Source: Novipirellula herctigrandis (GTDB lineage Bacteria; Planctomycetota; Planctomycetia; Pirellulales; Pirellulaceae). From it: a stretch of DNA of 64,000 bases. Location of the stretch: the NCBI GenBank assembly GCA_007859835.1, contig SJPJ01000001.1, positions 3,460,794-3,524,793 of the forward strand, given 5' to 3'. The translations under genes and the position numbers were made by a program. The notes beneath the pieces were generated by a model. That model was given only the letters and a program-made list of their open reading frames with translations, was not told where the DNA came from and did not search any database. This document shows positions 61,861 through 64,000 of this stretch, in pieces. Position 1 is the first letter of the stretch, and each line of letters opens with the position of its first letter.

Positions 61861-62333
61861 GTCTGTCGCCCCCGAACCGCATCTGAGCTGATTGTTCGAT
61901 GCAGGCGAATCCAACCTGCCACATAATCGCGAAGCTCTTGCTGATCAACGATATCCGCATCACGAAATGCATCACTACTCAGGTACCTCTCGGTGGAGGA
62001 CGTCATCGGCTGGTCCCCCCTTTCGCGTAACCAATCACACCATGGCTGACCCGAGAGCGAAGCAACTTCCTCTCGTGGGAAAACGCAGAGCGCTGTGCGT
62101 TTCAAGATTTGCGTCATCGTGGACGCACTGTTTGCTTGTTCAAGTTCGACCAATGCCGCCCGACGGTAAGCGTTAGCCTGCCATTTCTGCCAAGCCCGCG
62201 TTGCCAAATAGAGACCGGTTACCAGCGTGATTCCCAGTAGCACCCACCAACCAACCGCCAGAGGCCACCAAGCGACCGGTTCAGGGACCACGATGTCTCG
62301 CAAGTCCTTCAGATTTCCCTGCTCTGCAATCAT
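61854..62333 (-). CDS. DUF4381 membrane protein of the bat operon
   Basis: 159 residues from ATG 62333, which shares a base with the DUF58 stop codon (TGATG). One transmembrane helix (VAWWPLAVGWWVLLGITLVT) after the family start LKDLRDIVVPEPV, then a cytoplasmic part with YRRAALVELEQA and GQPWCDWLRERGD. DUF4381 genes are regular members of MoxR/bat clusters. The longer frame to 62441 is inside the DUF58 gene and not used. Confidence 0.85.
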   Translation of the reverse strand: MIAEQGNLKDLRDIVVPEPVAWWPLAVGWWVLLGITLVTGLYLATRAWQKWQANAYRRAALVELEQANSASTMTQILKRTALCVFPREEVASLSGQPWCDWLRERGDQPMTSSTERYLSSDAFRDADIVDQQELRDYVAGWIRLHRTISSDAVRGRQTC

Positions 62334-63256
62334 CAACGATGCCCCAATGCTCTTGAGACTTGCCCCGCGACTGCCTCGTGCGTACAGAGCGGCAACAGAG
62401 GAATCCGCACGGACTGAAGTTGGTCCCGTATCTGCTGGCACTTTAACTGAAACGCGGTTGTAAATTGCTCCGAAAACGAGCGGCCTTCGGGAACGGAGAT
62501 GCTTTCGATTCCGTCGCTTGCATTCATCGCCCCAGACACCGGAAAGGTGATACCAAGGGGATCGTAGACCAGCGCCGCAAGCACGTCGTTGTGGGCAGCT
62601 AAACGTGTTGCCAACTCCCTTGTCGTTAAGTCACTGCCGTGATAGTCCGTGATCAAAATGACCAAGTGATCGTGTACGGCTACGTTTGCAGCGTCGCGGA
62701 GCGCATCGTTCATGGCACCAGGATTCGTCTTGCCGCGAGCTGTGAGCTGACCATTGAGCCGTACCAATTCATGACAAATCCGCAGTACGTTGCTGCGACT
62801 GCGTTGCGGTTTGATTTGAACGGTTTCGTCATCGGAAAACAGGATGGCGCCTACTCGGTCGCCGCGATCGATCGTCCGCCAAGCCGTCAACGCTGCAGCT
62901 TCGGCCGCCAACGTTGCTTTCGTGGTTCGCGCACTACCGAAAAACATGTTGGTACGTTGGTCCACGACCAGAAGAACAGGCCTGTCACGTTCTTCGGAGT
63001 ACACACGAACATGCGCCGCACGCAACCTTGCCGTGGCCCGCCAATCGATTGATCGAATGTCGTCTCCAGGCCGATAGCGTCGCAACTCTTCGAACGTTAA
63101 CCCGCGACCGCGCACACGTGACGCGTGTCGTCCGCTCAGCAGACTATCGACGGGTTGTCGAGGGAGCAACGAAAAATCATTGGCTTCAAATTGAAGACGC
63201 ACCAATTCCTTGAGCGATGTGTGGACTCGGATCGGTTGTGGTTGCGAGCGGTTCAC
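62333..63256 (-). CDS. DUF58 domain protein
   Basis: 307 residues, with the DUF58 signature GRGLTFEELRRYRPGDDIRS followed by IDWRATARL at ~53-80, and a VWA-like fold after it (PVLLVVDQRTNMFFGS; VILITDYHGSDL). It lacks membrane helices, so it is cytoplasmic. It starts with an ATGA overlap to the MoxR ATPase gene and works with it as part of a chaperone-like complex. Confidence 0.9.
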   Translation of the reverse strand: MNRSQPQPIRVHTSLKELVRLQFEANDFSLLPRQPVDSLLSGRHASRVRGRGLTFEELRRYRPGDDIRSIDWRATARLRAAHVRVYSEERDRPVLLVVDQRTNMFFGSARTTKATLAAEAAALTAWRTIDRGDRVGAILFSDDETVQIKPQRSRSNVLRICHELVRLNGQLTARGKTNPGAMNDALRDAANVAVHDHLVILITDYHGSDLTTRELATRLAAHNDVLAALVYDPLGITFPVSGAMNASDGIESISVPEGRSFSEQFTTAFQLKCQQIRDQLQSVRIPLLPLCTHEAVAGQVSRALGHR

Positions 63257-64000
63257 GCGACTGCGACTTTCTCGAGGATAGCGTCCACCACGTTCTCACG
63301 TGTTTTCCCCGCAGCCTCAGCCTCGTAGGAAAGATGAATCCGATGCGCCAAACAAGCCGGAGCGACGGCTTGGATGTCTTCTGGCGAGACAAAGTCATTT
63401 CCCTTCAGCCATGCTCGCGCCCGTGCCGCCGCGTCCAAAGCAATCGTACCGCGAGGACTCGCGCCAATCCGAATCCACTTCGCCAACTCGTCTCCAAAAC
63501 GGTTCGGTTCGCGCGAGGCGATCACCAAATCAACGATGTACTGCTCGGCAGATTCCGCCACGTGGACCGCATCAACCTCTTTCCGAGCTGCAAAGATTGC
63601 TTCCTGGGAAATCGGTTCGGGGGCAGTGCTGCCACCGCCGGTGTTTTCCGATCGCACCAGACGCAAGATCGAGAGTTCGTTCTCAGCAGGCGGGTACGGT
63701 ACTTGGACGTACACCAAGAAGCGATCCATCTGAGCCTCGGGCAGTGGATAGGTTCCCTCCTGTTCAATCGGATTCTGTGTCGCAAGGACGAGGAACAAGT
63801 CGGGTAGTTTGTGTGTCTTGCCCGCCACGGTGACCTGCCGTTCTTCCATGGCTTCCAACAGCGCCGCTTGAACCTTGGCGGGTGCCCGATTGATCTCATC
63901 GGCCAGAACGAGATTTCCAAACAGTGGTCCCGGCTGAAACTCAAAGTCCCCGGTTTGCTCTCGGTAGATCTCCGAGCCGGTAACATCGCTCGGCAGCAGG
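63253..64000 (-). CDS. MoxR-family AAA+ ATPase (5' end outside window)
   Basis: The frame enters from the right edge; about 248 C-terminal residues are seen. Motifs: LVLADEINRAPAKVQAALLE (Walker B and following), MEERQVTVAG, LVLATQNPIEQEGTYPLPEA (sensor 1) and DRFLVYVQVPYP (arginine finger region). This is a MoxR/RavA-type chaperone ATPase. It heads the operon MoxR-DUF58-DUF4381-BatA-BatB-TPR-BatD, all genes overlapping. Walker A lies beyond the window. Confidence 0.93.
   Translation of the reverse strand, partial: LLPSDVTGSEIYREQTGDFEFQPGPLFGNLVLADEINRAPAKVQAALLEAMEERQVTVAGKTHKLPDLFLVLATQNPIEQEGTYPLPEAQMDRFLVYVQVPYPPAENELSILRLVRSENTGGGSTAPEPISQEAIFAARKEVDAVHVAESAEQYIVDLVIASREPNRFGDELAKWIRIGASPRGTIALDAAARARAWLKGNDFVSPEDIQAVAPACLAHRIHLSYEAEAAGKTRENVVDAILEKVAVA

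Overview
The window looks like a chromosomal segment of a planctomycete, most likely a Rhodopirellula-like member of the Pirellulaceae. The reasons are three secreted sulfatases, a Gfo/Idh/MocA oxidoreductase with a Tat signal, a DUF1080 protein, an ECF sigma factor coupled to a FecR-type protein, a mu-protocadherin-like surface protein, an integrase relic of a planctomycete type, and the general protein style. Taxonomy is inferred from gene content only.

Region by region: 1-8.8 kb is a catabolic and regulatory block. It holds a HEAT-repeat protein (cut by the window edge), a four-helix-bundle protein, then ECF sigma - FecR/PA14-like - sulfatase - sulfatase - Gfo/Idh oxidoreductase on the minus strand, with a divergent DUF1080 hydrolase. 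9.1-13.1 kb is a compact minus-strand HTH - N6-adenine methylase - PD-(D/E)XK nuclease operon, a probable restriction-modification-like defence module. A third sulfatase follows at 13.5 kb. 15.0-16.7 kb is decayed DNA with a transposase pseudogene. 16.7-24.8 kb is a TolC + YbhG/YbhF/YbhS/YbhR-like efflux system followed by MarC. 25.7-30.4 kb carries a sigma-54-type response regulator divergent from a multi-PAS histidine kinase and a single-domain receiver, with a near-consensus sigma-54 promoter between them. 30.6-37.4 kb is a complete type I Wadjet (JetABCD) plasmid-defence operon. 37.4-39.5 kb is a gene graveyard: a recombinase-associated cassette with a truncated DUF2924 gene, PQQ and porin remnants, and a 14-bp tandem repeat.

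39.5-53.5 kb is punctuated by seven copies of a long palindromic repeat surrounding a RAYT transposase (REP-associated tyrosine transposase). Between the palindromes lie outer-membrane proteins, an MBL-fold hydrolase operon facing a TetR gene across a perfect 22-bp palindrome, a DcaP-type porin, and a minus-strand metal-binding lipoprotein / membrane protein / ABC ATPase / FtsX permease set. After this come a cNMP-binding patatin phospholipase, a serine-recombinase pseudogene, an OprB-type porin, and a minus-strand MoxR-DUF58-DUF4381-BatA-BatB-TPR-BatD operon that runs off the right edge.

The most interesting items are the RAYT/palindrome family, the HTH-methylase-nuclease module, and the Wadjet operon, whose jetB/jetC junction contains an in-frame 15-bp tandem repeat read by jetB and open in the jetC frame. 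No tRNA, rRNA or CRISPR array was seen.
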